Origin: Lachnospiraceae bacterium
Lineage (GTDB): Bacteria > Bacillota > Clostridia > Lachnospirales > Lachnospiraceae
NCBI GenBank assembly: GCA_024680815.1
Contig: JAILBQ010000074.1
Span: forward strand, 1-47,778
DNA length: 47,778 bases
Direction: 5' to 3'
The notes beneath the pieces are model-generated. The model saw nothing but the letters and a program-made list of their open reading frames with translations. It searched no databases and was not told the DNA's origin. The translations under genes and the position numbers were made by a program. Shown here piece after piece: positions 25,322 to 35,018 of the stretch (within the stretch, counting starts at the first letter, position 1; every line of letters begins with the position of its first letter).

Positions 25322-25783
25322 TTACGACCCATTCTTTGAAGCAGAGAATTTTTCAGCAAAGTCAGCCGGTGAATATTTAAATGTTACTGTACCGTCAGTG
25401 CCAACGTTAACAATAATTTTATACTCAGTCCATGCCGTTTTACTTTTACATTTTGTAGCTTCTGGCGACAACCCTGCATCAGTCATTGCCTGTTCTATCG
25501 CTGTTTTATTATCAGTTCCAATGTTTGTTTTAGTGTTTATAGTAATCTCGGTCACTTTATCTTTTTCTAATGGCGTAGTTGCCTCTTCATCCGCCGCATA
25601 TGCCGCTATGGCGTTCGTAATCTCTCTGGCATTAGCCACATCAGCCGAATTCCTCGATCTCTCCACATACTTAAGGAACTGCGGCGCCAGAATCGCCACC
25701 AGAATCGCCATGATCGCGATAACAATGATCAGCTCCACCAGCGAAAAACCTTTGTTATTTCCTTTCAATTTTTCTCTCTGCAT
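25322..25783 (-). CDS. pilA: major type IV pilin
   Basis: About 153 residues from the ATG at 25783 (an upstream in-frame start at 25828 would overlap pilC and lengthen the leader unnaturally). The leader MQREKLKGNNKG is cut before FSLVELIIVIAIMAILVAIL; Glu at +5 is present. Two Lys/Arg-rich turns then lead into a small head (residues about 60-153). The stalk-coding half is GC-rich like its neighbours, but the head-coding half (25322-25560) is strikingly AT-rich, suggesting exchange of the exposed domain. It lies between pilC and the peptidase gene, and is the only ordinary-size pilin in the window, hence the likely main shaft subunit. Confidence 0.9.
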   Translation of the reverse strand: MQREKLKGNNKGFSLVELIIVIAIMAILVAILAPQFLKYVERSRNSADVANAREITNAIAAYAADEEATTPLEKDKVTEITINTKTNIGTDNKTAIEQAMTDAGLSPEATKCKSKTAWTEYKIIVNVGTDGTVTFKYSPADFAEKFSASKNGS

Positions 25784-25805
25784 AGTCTCCCTTTCCTTTC
25801 TTAAA

Positions 25806-27020
25806 TTATAAGTTATCAAGACCCTCATACATTGAAAGCATGGGTGCCATTACGGCCATTACCAGAAAGCCCACTATCAGAGCCAGGAGGACGATGATTA
25901 CCGGTTCCATCGCCGCCATCAGCGTTTCGGTGGCGATTTCCACCTCCTCCTCATAGTATTCGGCGAGCTTTGTAAGCAGCCCCTCCATATCTCCGGCTTC
26001 CTCTCCGATACGGGTCATCTGGTAGACCATCGGCGGGAAATATCCGCTGTCCTCCAGCGGGTGGGAGAGGGGCACGCCCTGCATGATCTCCGCCCTGCAT
26101 TCCCGGAGGGAATCCTCCATAACCGCGTTTCCCATGGTCCCCGCCGTGATCTCCACAGCCTCGTCCAGGGAAATACCGGCCGCCAGCATCGTGCTCATGG
26201 TTCTGGCAAACCGGGCGCAGGAGGTCTTTGTGACCAGGTTCCCCACAATCGGAAGCTTTAAAAGCAGCAGCCCGATAAAGTGCCTGCCGGAATCCGTCTT
26301 CGAATAAACCTTCACGGCTATGACTATACCGACAACCACAAGAATCAGGATATACCAGTAGCCCAGAACGAAATCGCTCATGGCCACCACCGCCAGGGTG
26401 ATGCCCGGAAGCTCCGTGCCCAGATCCTCAAACATCACCATGTATCTCGGGATAACGAAGGTGAGCATCAGGACTATAACTCCCACTGCCACAATACCCA
26501 CCACCACCGGGTAGATAAGCGCCTTCGAAATCAGGGATTTGAGTCTGGCTTCCTTTTCATAGTGAACCGCCATTCGCTCAAAGGCGATGCCGAGGGCTCC
26601 GGTGGCTTCGCCGGCCTCTATCATGTTTATAAGGAGGGCCGGGTAGACCTTCGCATCCAGCTTCATGGAGTCCGAGAGGGTTTCGCCCTTTTCCACCGAA
26701 AGCCGCGTATTGTTAACGGCCTTCTGGAGGGTTTTGTTGGTGGTCTGGCCGGAAAGCATCTTAAGCGCGTCAAGGATTGTTACTCCGGCTTCGGTCATGG
26801 CCACGAACTGCCGGCAGAGTACCGAAAAATCCCTGGCCGTGGGCTTGCCGCCGAAATTTATCTCTATTTCCTTGTGTAAACCTTCGGCTTCGCTTAAATC
26901 AAGGAGCGTAAGACCGGTGTCCTTTAACCTCTGACGGGCTTCGCTTTCGCTGTCCGCGGTAATCTGGCCCTTGCGTTCCCTTCCGGTGTTGTCCACCGCC
27001 GAATAAATGTAATTCGCCAA
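25806..27020 (-). CDS. pilC: type IV pilus platform protein PilC/GspF
   Basis: 404 residues with two tandem T2SSF domains. The N-terminal segment (residues 1-60, ANYIYSAVDNTGRERKGQI) is the usual GspF leader; the two cytoplasmic four-helix domains are at about 65-190 (CRQFVAMTEAGVTILDALKM) and 270-390 (FARTMSTMLAAGISLDEAVE), each followed by hydrophobic helices. It is the membrane platform on which pilin subunits are assembled by the PilB motor. The first codon is TTG at 27020. A promoter-like TTAACA (27058-27063), 18-base spacer, TATAAT (27034-27039) lies just upstream and would give a very short leader. Confidence 0.94.
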   Translation of the reverse strand: MANYIYSAVDNTGRERKGQITADSESEARQRLKDTGLTLLDLSEAEGLHKEIEINFGGKPTARDFSVLCRQFVAMTEAGVTILDALKMLSGQTTNKTLQKAVNNTRLSVEKGETLSDSMKLDAKVYPALLINMIEAGEATGALGIAFERMAVHYEKEARLKSLISKALIYPVVVGIVAVGVIVLMLTFVIPRYMVMFEDLGTELPGITLAVVAMSDFVLGYWYILILVVVGIVIAVKVYSKTDSGRHFIGLLLLKLPIVGNLVTKTSCARFARTMSTMLAAGISLDEAVEITAGTMGNAVMEDSLRECRAEIMQGVPLSHPLEDSGYFPPMVYQMTRIGEEAGDMEGLLTKLAEYYEEEVEIATETLMAAMEPVIIVLLALIVGFLVMAVMAPMLSMYEGLDNL

Positions 27021-27033
27021 AACAGTGCACCTG

Positions 27034-27063
27034 ATTATATATCGGATAAAAGCTGTCTGTTAA
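27034..27063 (-). promoter_or_regulatory. candidate promoter of the pilC-pilA-pilD cluster
   Basis: TTAACA (27058-27063), 18-base spacer, TATAAT (27034-27039) on the minus strand. RNA would start near 27027, only a few bases before the TTG start of pilC, so either the message is almost leaderless or the pilC start is later. Both boxes are good matches to the sigma-A consensus. Confidence 0.45.
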
Positions 27064-27083
27064 TAATATCACAAATTTATTTT

Positions 27084-28399
27084 TTAAACAATACGCCGTA
27101 CCGACAGGATTTCCCTGTAGGTGGCGGGGGTGATCTTTATTCCCGTGGCCGGTGTGGAGGCATGGACGATCTGGCCGCCTCCGATATAGATTCCCACGTG
27201 GCCAGCGTAGCAGATTATATCGCCGGGCTCGGCGTCCGAATAGGAAACCCCTCTCCCGCAGCTGGCCTGGGCGTAGGAGGTCCGGGGAATCGAATAGCCG
27301 AAATGGCTGTATACCGAGGAGGTGAAGCCGGAGCAGTCGCAGCCTTCGGTAAGCGAGGTGCCCCCCGGAACATAAGGATTTCCGATGAACTTCTTCGCGT
27401 AGGAGGCCACCTCGTTGCCGGTGGCGCTGCCCTTTTTCCCGCCGGAGCCGCCCGAGCCTCCGGAATCTCCCGGGTCGTCCTCCTCCCCGGTGTCCCCGAT
27501 GCCGCTCCGCTCGGAATAGTCGTCCATGTCCTCGGTATCCTTTTCCTCGCCTTCTCCCTCTTCCTCGGCTTCCTTCTTCTTTCTCGCTTCCTCTTCCTTC
27601 CTTCGCTTTTCTTCCTCGGCCTTGCGCCGTCTCTCCTCCGCTTCCGCCTTTTCTATGGCGCGGATCTGGGCGTTGGCCTCGTTTATCTGCTGCTTATAGG
27701 CCGAAGCCTTGGCTCTGGCGCTTGATAAGATGCTTTCAAAATTCGCGAGCTTCTTTCTCTGCTCGGAAATAAGCTGCTCTAAAAGCTTCTGCTGTTCCTC
27801 GAGGGTGTTTTTCTCTTCCTCCATCTCCTCGAGGTCTTCCTTCAGCGCCAGCTCCCGCTCCTTAACCTCCTTTTTGGCCTCGTCGTACTGGGCCAGAAGC
27901 TTCCTGTCATAGTCGTAGAGCTCGCTTGCGTATTTCCTGCGGTTAAGGAAGTCCGCCATGTCCTTTGATTCCAGGAAAATCTGGAGATACTGCTGGGAGA
28001 GGTCGCCGTTTTCGTACATGAAGCGGATCCGGTTCACCATGGCCTGGTAGAGCTCTTCCTCTTTCTGCTTCGCCGCCTCGTAGTCAGCCTGGGCCTGCTC
28101 GATCTCCTTACGCTTGTCCTCTATTTCCCCTTCGATGATCTCCACCGTGGAGATAAGCGCCACCAGCTCTTCCTCGGCAGCAGCCGCCTCGGCTTCCGCC
28201 TCCGCCGCTCCCTCGGCAGCAGCCTCAGCCTCGGCCTCGGCCTGTGCCAGGCCCGCCTCCGACTTCTGCTGCTCCTTTTTCAGTTCGCTCTTGGACTTTT
28301 CGGCAAAGGCTTCCGCGGGCATCGACACAAATAAAACAGCAGCCGAAAGGCCGCAGATCAAAGCCGCCCGGAAAAAAAACCTTAATCCCCTCTTGTTTT

Positions 28400-28403
<4 letters not shown>
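27084..28403 (-). CDS. NlpC/P60 peptidoglycan hydrolase with coiled-coil domain
   Basis: 439 residues: signal peptide (residues 1 to about 34, cut near AEAFA), a long charged coiled coil (about 35-260) of the PcsB/CwlO-type, an Arg/Lys/Glu-rich and then Gly/Ser/Asp-rich linker (about 255-325), and a C-terminal NlpC/P60 endopeptidase (about 328-439). The catalytic Cys is in CDCSGFTSS, the His in AGHVGIYIG, and a third polar position in IVHAS. It should cut peptide stems in the wall and be regulated through the coiled coil, probably by FtsEX-like partners encoded elsewhere. The GTG start overlaps the asnS stop by four bases (GTGA), an unusual coupling of a wall hydrolase to a tRNA synthetase. 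Confidence 0.93.
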
Positions 28404-29794
<1,391 letters not shown>

Positions 29795-29866
29795 GTTGTC
29801 CTCCATATTTTTGTAAAGTACGGATTATGTCTGCACGGGCCTGACCGCAAGCGGCCGTCCCGTCCG

Positions 29867-29926
29867 GAGCCCAGACGCGCTCAGCGTGTCTGAACGGGCT
29901 CGAAAAATGTCCACTGGACATTTTTC
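29867..29926. repeat. pair of adjoining palindromes before asnS
   Basis: A hairpin is formed by CAGACGCGCT (29872-29881) and AGCGTGTCTG (29883-29892), extended by GAGCCC (29867-29872) with GGGCTC (29896-29901). It abuts a perfect 12-base inverted repeat with a one-base centre (29902-29926: GAAAAATGTCCA, C, TGGACATTTTTC). They lie between the trigger-factor-like gene and asnS. The second may act as a bidirectional terminator (A tract, short stem, T tract), but the two-part design resembles a dispersed intergenic repeat. Confidence 0.6.
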
Positions 29927-29944
29927 CAGCCGCCGTCCGGGACT

Positions 29945-31039
29945 TTACCACGAGACGTTTTCAGGGTCTGCGACCTCCGCGTTGGCGAAGAGCATCTCCT
30001 GTACCTTGCGGGTAAGTACGGATTCCCGGAAGGTGTCGGCGCCGCCGCGGTCCTCCACGGACTTCTTGAAATCCGCGGCGGAAGCGTAGCCGTATTCCAT
30101 GGCATATTCCTCGTACTGGGCCTCTATATCCGCATCGGACACCGTTATTCCCTCAGCCTGGGCCAGGGCGTGCACCAGAAGCTCCTGCCCCGCCACGGTC
30201 TGGGCGTAGGCGGTGATCTGGTCGTTCAGCTGCTCTTCCGTAATCCCGCTCTGGGAAAGATAGGTGGCAAGATCCGTGCCGTAGGCCGCCAGTCCGTTTT
30301 CAAAGTTCTTTTTCTCCGTATCCACAATGGAATCAATCAGCCACTTCGGCAGCTTGTCCCCTTCGGCCACCTCCGAGGAAGTCTGCACCTGGGCTAAGAG
30401 GTTTGAATAGGCCTCGGTCCGGGCCGCGTCCTTTCTGGCTGTCTCCATGGACTTCCTGATATCCTCCCGGAGCTCTGCTACCGTATCCGCCTCGGAGTTA
30501 AGCTCGTGGGCCAGGCTGTCGGTAAGCTCCGGCAGCTCGTTTTCCGAAATCGAATTAAGGGTGACCGTGAAAATCACGTCCTGCCCGGCCAGATCGGAGG
30601 CCCCGTAATTTTCCGGGAAGGTCAGGGGCAGATCGAAGGTCTCGCCGATTTTGTGGTCGACAATCCCGTCCTCAAAGCCCGGAATGAAGGTGCCGGACCC
30701 CAGCGTCAGGTCATAGCCGTCCGCAGTTCCGCCCTCAAAGGCCACTCCGTCCTTCTTTCCCACATAGTCGATATTAACCGTATCGCCGTCAGCGGCAGGG
30801 CGGTCTGTAACCTCTTTTCTGGTAGCCTTGCTGCTCAGCTCATTTTTTATCTCGTTGTCGATGTCTTCCTCGCTGACCGACGTATCTCCCACGGTAACGC
30901 TTAAGCCCTTGTAGTTTCCGAGCTTCACGTAGTCCGAAGCTTTCACGTTGTCGAGGGTCTTCTTCCCGCAGCCGGAAAGGGAAAGGGCGGCCGCGCAGGT
31001 AAGCAGGAAGACCGTAAATACTGTTAATGCTTTTTTCAT
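29945..31039 (-). CDS. trigger-factor-like FKBP-type peptidyl-prolyl isomerase lipoprotein
   Basis: 364 residues. A lipoprotein signal (lipobox LSGC, Cys at about 24) replaces the ribosome-binding N-terminal domain of true trigger factor. Residues about 75-165 are an FKBP-like isomerase domain (ADGDTVNIDYVGKKDGVAFE, SGTFIPGFEDGIVDHKIGE), and residues about 170-350 resemble the helical C-terminal substrate cradle of trigger factor. It is therefore expected to fold proteins outside the membrane. AGAGGAG lies four bases before the ATG, and TTAACA (31100-31105), 17-base spacer, TAAGAT (31077-31082) is a good promoter. Confidence 0.88.
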   Translation of the reverse strand: MKKALTVFTVFLLTCAAALSLSGCGKKTLDNVKASDYVKLGNYKGLSVTVGDTSVSEEDIDNEIKNELSSKATRKEVTDRPAADGDTVNIDYVGKKDGVAFEGGTADGYDLTLGSGTFIPGFEDGIVDHKIGETFDLPLTFPENYGASDLAGQDVIFTVTLNSISENELPELTDSLAHELNSEADTVAELREDIRKSMETARKDAARTEAYSNLLAQVQTSSEVAEGDKLPKWLIDSIVDTEKKNFENGLAAYGTDLATYLSQSGITEEQLNDQITAYAQTVAGQELLVHALAQAEGITVSDADIEAQYEEYAMEYGYASAADFKKSVEDRGGADTFRESVLTRKVQEMLFANAEVADPENVSW

Positions 31040-31076
31040 AGGACTCCTCTTTTAAAATATATTTTTTTACTCGTCT

Positions 31077-31105
31077 ATCTTATCACAAATTTTATCAATT
31101 GTTAA
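31077..31105 (-). promoter_or_regulatory. promoter of the trigger-factor-like gene
   Basis: TTAACA (31100-31105), 17-base spacer, TAAGAT (31077-31082) on the minus strand, giving a leader of about 30 bases before the ATG at 31039. Confidence 0.6.
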
Positions 31106-31111
31106 TAATAT

Positions 31112-31140
31112 TTGAAGTTATGGGGATTCGATGATATAAT
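31112..31140 (+). promoter_or_regulatory. promoter of the ispE-murI-galU operon
   Basis: TTGAAG (31112-31117), 17-base spacer, perfect TATAAT (31135-31140), with RNA starting near 31147, 24 bases before the first gene. It is back to back with the leftward promoter at 31077-31105. Confidence 0.7.
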
Positions 31141-31170
31141 TTTTCCTACTACTTAAAAGGGGAAAGAATC

Positions 31171-31641
31171 GTGAATACTGTTACCATAGTTCTGCTGTCA
31201 ATACTGGGCGTACTTATTATCGCCATAATCGTCCTTTATTTCCTGGGGAAACGGGCCCAGAAGCGCCAGGCGGAGCAGCAGGAAGCCATAGACGCCGCCA
31301 AACAGACGGTTTCGATGCTGATTATTGACAAAAAGAGAATGAAGCTTAAGGACGCGGGGCTCCCGGCCATGGTGCTGGAAAAAACCCCGAAGCTCCTACG
31401 GGGTTCCAAGGTTCCCATCGTCAAGGGGAAGGTGGGCCCGCAAATCATGTCCTTTATCTGCGATGAAAACGTGTTTGACATTATTCCGGTTAAAAAGGAA
31501 GTGAAGGCCACGGTCAGCGGCCTCTATATCACCGGCGTCAAGGGCATCCGCGGCCAGATCATCACCCCGGAAAAGAAAAAGTCGAAGTTTAAGCAATTCA
31601 AGGAAAATCTCCAGAAAAAGGCCGGCGCCAAGCCGCTGTAA
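31171..31641 (+). CDS. conserved hypothetical single-pass membrane protein
   Basis: 156 residues, starting at a GTG four to five bases after GGGGAAAG. A single membrane helix (about residues 4-25) is followed by a short coiled coil (KRAQKRQAEQQEAIDAAKQT) and a compact basic domain containing VSMLIIDKKRMKLKDAGLP and VPIVKGKVGPQIMSFICDEN, ending in a Lys-rich tail. I do not recognise a named domain. It opens the operon with ispE, 12 bases upstream of it, and is likely cytoplasm-facing because of the basic C-terminal part. Confidence 0.8.
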   Translation: MNTVTIVLLSILGVLIIAIIVLYFLGKRAQKRQAEQQEAIDAAKQTVSMLIIDKKRMKLKDAGLPAMVLEKTPKLLRGSKVPIVKGKVGPQIMSFICDENVFDIIPVKKEVKATVSGLYITGVKGIRGQIITPEKKKSKFKQFKENLQKKAGAKPL

Positions 31642-31653
31642 GGCAGCTTTTTC

Positions 31654-32523
31654 ATGCAGACAGTCAATGCGTACGCAAAAATCAATCTCTCTTTGGACAT
31701 AGTCGGGGAACGGGAGGACGGCTACCACCTGCTTCGGATGGTGATGCAGACCCTCTCTCTTCATGATGAGATTTCCCTCTCCCGGACCGAAGTCGGTGCG
31801 GTGCGGATTCTCTGCGACGACCGCCGGGTTCCCGTAAACGAGCACAACACCTGCTTCAAGGCGGCAAAGCTTCTTCTGGAGGAAGCCGGCATAAAAGACG
31901 GCGTTGAGATTAAGATAAAAAAGCTTATTCCGGTGGCGGCGGGCCTCGCGGGGGGCAGCTCCGACGCGGCGGCGGTCATGAAGGCCGTTAATACCGAGTT
32001 TTCCCTGGGGCTTTCCGCTGAAGACCTTAAGGAGCGCGCCGTAAATATCGGGGCGGATGTGCCCTACTGTATCCTCGGGGGCACGGCCCTTTCCGAGGGC
32101 ATCGGGGAGAGGCTCACGGCCCTTAAGCCCCTGGAGGAGTATGAGGTTTTGCTGGTGAAGCCCAAAGAGGGTGTCTCCACAAAGGAGGTCTACCGCGCCT
32201 ACGACGAAACGAAGGTTGCAGATCATCCCGATACGGACGCCCTTGTTAAGGAGATCGGGGAAACCGGAAGGCTTCTGCCCGGAGCCATGGAAAATGTGCT
32301 GGAGAGCGTCACGATTCCTCTTATTCCCGAAATCCGGGAGATCAAGGAGACTCTGAAGAAATCGGGATGCGCGAAAACGCTTATGAGCGGCAGCGGCCCC
32401 ACGGTTTACGCCGTTTATGAAAATACACTGATCGGCAGAGCCAGGGCGGAGGACGCGCTGACACTAATGAAGCGCCGTTTTTCGGATTGTAAAGTTATGT
32501 TAACCAAAACCATTCAGATATGA
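31654..32523 (+). CDS. ispE: 4-diphosphocytidyl-2-C-methyl-D-erythritol kinase
   Basis: 289 residues of the GHMP kinase family. The N-terminal AYAKINLSLDIVGEREDGYH contains the Lys used in catalysis; the ATP loop is PVAAGLAGGSSDAAA (about residues 90-104); the third motif is MSGSGPTVYAV near the C-terminus. It performs the fourth step of the methylerythritol phosphate route to isoprenoids. It overlaps murI by four bases (ATGA). Confidence 0.97.
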   Translation: MQTVNAYAKINLSLDIVGEREDGYHLLRMVMQTLSLHDEISLSRTEVGAVRILCDDRRVPVNEHNTCFKAAKLLLEEAGIKDGVEIKIKKLIPVAAGLAGGSSDAAAVMKAVNTEFSLGLSAEDLKERAVNIGADVPYCILGGTALSEGIGERLTALKPLEEYEVLLVKPKEGVSTKEVYRAYDETKVADHPDTDALVKEIGETGRLLPGAMENVLESVTIPLIPEIREIKETLKKSGCAKTLMSGSGPTVYAVYENTLIGRARAEDALTLMKRRFSDCKVMLTKTIQI

Positions 32524-33356
32524 CAGAGGAAAAAACACAGGAAAACCGGAAGAGCATCGGGGTTTTTGACAGCGGCGTGGGCGGCCTTACTGTATTCAGG
32601 GAGCTTATGAACTGCCTCCCTATGGAGCGGCTCATTTATTTCGGCGACACGGCAAGAGTGCCCTACGGCAGCAAATCCCGGGAGACGGTGACAAGATATT
32701 CCAGGCAGATCGTGCGGTTTTTACGCACCCGGGACGTGAAGGCCATTGTGGTGGCCTGCAACACCGCCAGCGCCATGGCTCTCGACGAAATCGAGGAGGA
32801 GGCCTCTCTTCCCTGCATCGGAGTTGTCAAGCCCGGCGCCAGGGCCGCGGCGGCGGCCACGGGGAATAATAAAATCGGGGTTATCGGCACCGAGGCCACG
32901 ATTCATTCGGGCATCTATGAACGCTTCATCTCCGAAATCGCGCCGGAGGCGGAGATCTTCGGCAAAGCCTGTCCCCTCTTTGTCCCCCTGGCGGAGGAGG
33001 GCCTCTGGGAGGATCCGGTGACGGAGGAAATCGCCAGACGCTATCTTTCCGACCTCCTGGACACCGGGATTGATACTCTGATTATGGGCTGCACCCACTA
33101 TCCGCTTTTGAAAAAAACCATCGGCCGGGTTCTCGGTGAAGAGGTGACTCTTGTCAATCCGGCTTTCGAAACGGCCCGGGCCCTGAAGGAGGAGCTTTCG
33201 GGGCGGGGACTTATCAATGACGAGCCGATACGCATGAACGAAAATGCCTTCACCTTTTTCGTCAGCGACGAGGCCGATAAATTCCGGCATTTTGCCAATT
33301 CCATTCTGCCCCTGGGGATTCTCGGGGCAAGGAAGGTGGATATCGAAAGGTATTAG
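32520..33356 (+). CDS. murI: glutamate racemase
   Basis: 278 residues. Motifs GVFDSGVGGLTV, YFGDTARVPYG, the first catalytic Cys in VACNTAS and the second in GCTHYPLL are all present. It supplies D-glutamate for peptidoglycan. It overlaps ispE by four bases and is followed after four bases by the DUF1934 gene. Confidence 0.97.
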   Translation: MTEEKTQENRKSIGVFDSGVGGLTVFRELMNCLPMERLIYFGDTARVPYGSKSRETVTRYSRQIVRFLRTRDVKAIVVACNTASAMALDEIEEEASLPCIGVVKPGARAAAAATGNNKIGVIGTEATIHSGIYERFISEIAPEAEIFGKACPLFVPLAEEGLWEDPVTEEIARRYLSDLLDTGIDTLIMGCTHYPLLKKTIGRVLGEEVTLVNPAFETARALKEELSGRGLINDEPIRMNENAFTFFVSDEADKFRHFANSILPLGILGARKVDIERY

Positions 33357-33360
33357 CCGC

Positions 33361-33798
33361 ATGACAAAGGATGTCTGTATTTCCATCAGGGGCCTTAACA
33401 TCGATTCCGAGGACTCGGAGCCCCTTGAGCTTATAACAATCGGAAAATATACAAAAAAGGACGGGATTTCGTATCTCAGGTTCGAGGAAATCTCCGACGA
33501 GGTCGGAGAAATGACGAAGGACACGCTGAAATTTTCACCGGAGGGGGCGGAGCTTATACGCCACGGCGCCATGGAGATGTTTCTCTCCTTCCTGCCCGGG
33601 GAAAAAACCGTGACCTCGTACCGGACGCCCTTCGGGATGTTTTATCTCGGAATCGACACCGACAGCATCGAAATATCCGAGTCGGAGGATACTCTGGATT
33701 TAAGCATCCGTTATCTGCTGGAGGCCAATCACGAGTTTCTGGCAAAGTGCGAGATCAGCGTGAATGTCCAGAGCTGCTTGGAAAGGAGCAAAAAATGA
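33361..33798 (+). CDS. DUF1934 family protein (YwiB-like)
   Basis: 145 residues, the usual length for DUF1934. The beta-barrel pattern is seen in VCISIRGLNIDSEDSEPLEL, YLRFEEIS, and FGMFYLGIDTDSIEI then LDLSIRYLLEANHEFLAKCE. The start is the ATG at 33361, four bases after the murI stop; a longer frame begins inside murI and is not supported. Lipocalin-like in fold; the cellular role is unknown. Its stop overlaps the galU start (ATGA). Confidence 0.88.
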   Translation: MTKDVCISIRGLNIDSEDSEPLELITIGKYTKKDGISYLRFEEISDEVGEMTKDTLKFSPEGAELIRHGAMEMFLSFLPGEKTVTSYRTPFGMFYLGIDTDSIEISESEDTLDLSIRYLLEANHEFLAKCEISVNVQSCLERSKK

Positions 33799-34685
33799 AA
33801 GTCAGGAAGGCCGTTATTCCGGCGGCGGGGCTGGGCACCCGCTTTCTGCCGGCCACCAAGGCACAGCCCAAGGAAATGCTGCCCATCGTGGATAAGCCTA
33901 CGATTCAGTATATAATCGAGGAGGCCGTGTCCGCCGGCATCGAGGATATCATCGTGGTCACCGGCAGAAACAAGCGTTCCATCGAGGATCATTTCGACCG
34001 TTCCATCGAGCTGGAGCTGGAGCTGGAAAAGAACGAAAAGGAAGATATGCTGGGGATGGTGCGGGACATTTCCGAAATGGCCAACATCCATTTTATCCGG
34101 CAGAAGCAGCCTCTGGGGCTGGGGCATGCGGTTCTTACCGCCAGCCACTTTATCGGGGACGAGCCCTTTGCCGTGCTTTTGGGGGACGATGTTGTTATCG
34201 CGAAAAAGCCCTGTCTCCAGCAGATGATAGAGGTTTTCAACGAATACAAAACCACTATTGTCGGCGTCCAGAAGGTGCCGATGGAGGTTGTGCATAAATA
34301 CGGCATCGTGAACTGCAAGAGCGTGGACGATCGGGTCTACAAGGTAAAGGATCTGGTGGAAAAGCCCGCCATGGAGGAGGCCCCCAGCAACATCGCGATC
34401 CTCGGGCGCTATATCATCACCCCAGACATTTTCGAATATCTTGAAACCCAGCAGAAGGGGGCGGGTGGAGAGATTCAGCTTACCGACGCCCTCCGCCGCC
34501 TTTCCCATAACGAAGCCATGTACGCCTATGATTTCCTGGGCCACCGCTATGATGTGGGAACGAAAATCGGCTTTCTTCAGGCCAATATCGAGTTTGCCCT
34601 CCGCAGCGAGGAGCTCTCTGGAGAGATGAGGGATTATCTTTCGAAGCTTAACGCGAATATGGAAGAGATGCTGGATTACGAATAA
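33795..34685 (+). CDS. galU: UTP-glucose-1-phosphate uridylyltransferase
   Basis: 296 residues from the ATG at 33795, five to six bases after AAAGGAGC. The nucleotide-binding signature GLGTRFLPATKAQPKEMLPI is intact, with LLGDDV, YGIVNC and VEKPAMEEAPSN further on. It makes UDP-glucose for glycans and lipids. It is last in the operon and converges on the toxin gene 18 bases away; I see no strong terminator between them. Confidence 0.96.
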   Translation: MKVRKAVIPAAGLGTRFLPATKAQPKEMLPIVDKPTIQYIIEEAVSAGIEDIIVVTGRNKRSIEDHFDRSIELELELEKNEKEDMLGMVRDISEMANIHFIRQKQPLGLGHAVLTASHFIGDEPFAVLLGDDVVIAKKPCLQQMIEVFNEYKTTIVGVQKVPMEVVHKYGIVNCKSVDDRVYKVKDLVEKPAMEEAPSNIAILGRYIITPDIFEYLETQQKGAGGEIQLTDALRRLSHNEAMYAYDFLGHRYDVGTKIGFLQANIEFALRSEELSGEMRDYLSKLNANMEEMLDYE

Positions 34686-34703
34686 TATCCGGTATTCCCG
34701 GAA

Positions 34704-35018
34704 TTACTGCATTTTGCTTTCATAATCCTGAAGACGGTGGAATATATTGTCTATGACAACATTTTCACCTGAGATGCGAAACAGAAAAAAGTATTCCATT
34801 TCAATAAAATTCATTCTTCGGTAGCCTTGCATTTTTAGTCGTGGATTAGTGCATAACCTTATTTTTTCTGCCATAATCGCAAGACGGTTTTTGGTATTCT
34901 CAAAGTCGTTTATAAAGTGTTCTGCTGCCTGTCCGTTATTTTTTTCAAATAGCAGATACTTTAGGATATTCTCAAAGTCTTCTTCGGCATCTGCAGAAAC
35001 TACCACGTTATAAGTCAT
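34704..35018 (-). CDS. RelE/ParE superfamily toxin
   Basis: 104 residues with the ParE-like pattern: YNVVVSADAEEDFENILKYL at the N-terminus, then AAEHFINDFENTKNRLAIM and the C-terminal strands EYFFLFRISGENVVIDNIFH with RLQDYES. It overlaps the upstream antitoxin gene by 11 bases. The module is AT-rich compared with the flanking genes and sits between two housekeeping-like operons, as mobile TA modules often do. Whether it acts on gyrase (ParE) or on mRNA (RelE) cannot be decided here. Confidence 0.88.
   Translation of the reverse strand: MTYNVVVSADAEEDFENILKYLLFEKNNGQAAEHFINDFENTKNRLAIMAEKIRLCTNPRLKMQGYRRMNFIEMEYFFLFRISGENVVIDNIFHRLQDYESKMQ

Noticed and set aside
29795-29944. T-box leader before asnS
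   Set aside because: The stretch is only 150 bases, lacks the T-box core sequence, and its hairpins do not resemble the specifier or antiterminator stems.
31396-32226. 276-codon minus-strand frame opposite ispE
   Set aside because: Antisense to a confident GHMP kinase; no start site or domain.
32721-33572. 283-codon minus-strand frame opposite murI
   Set aside because: Antisense to glutamate racemase with all catalytic motifs on the plus strand.
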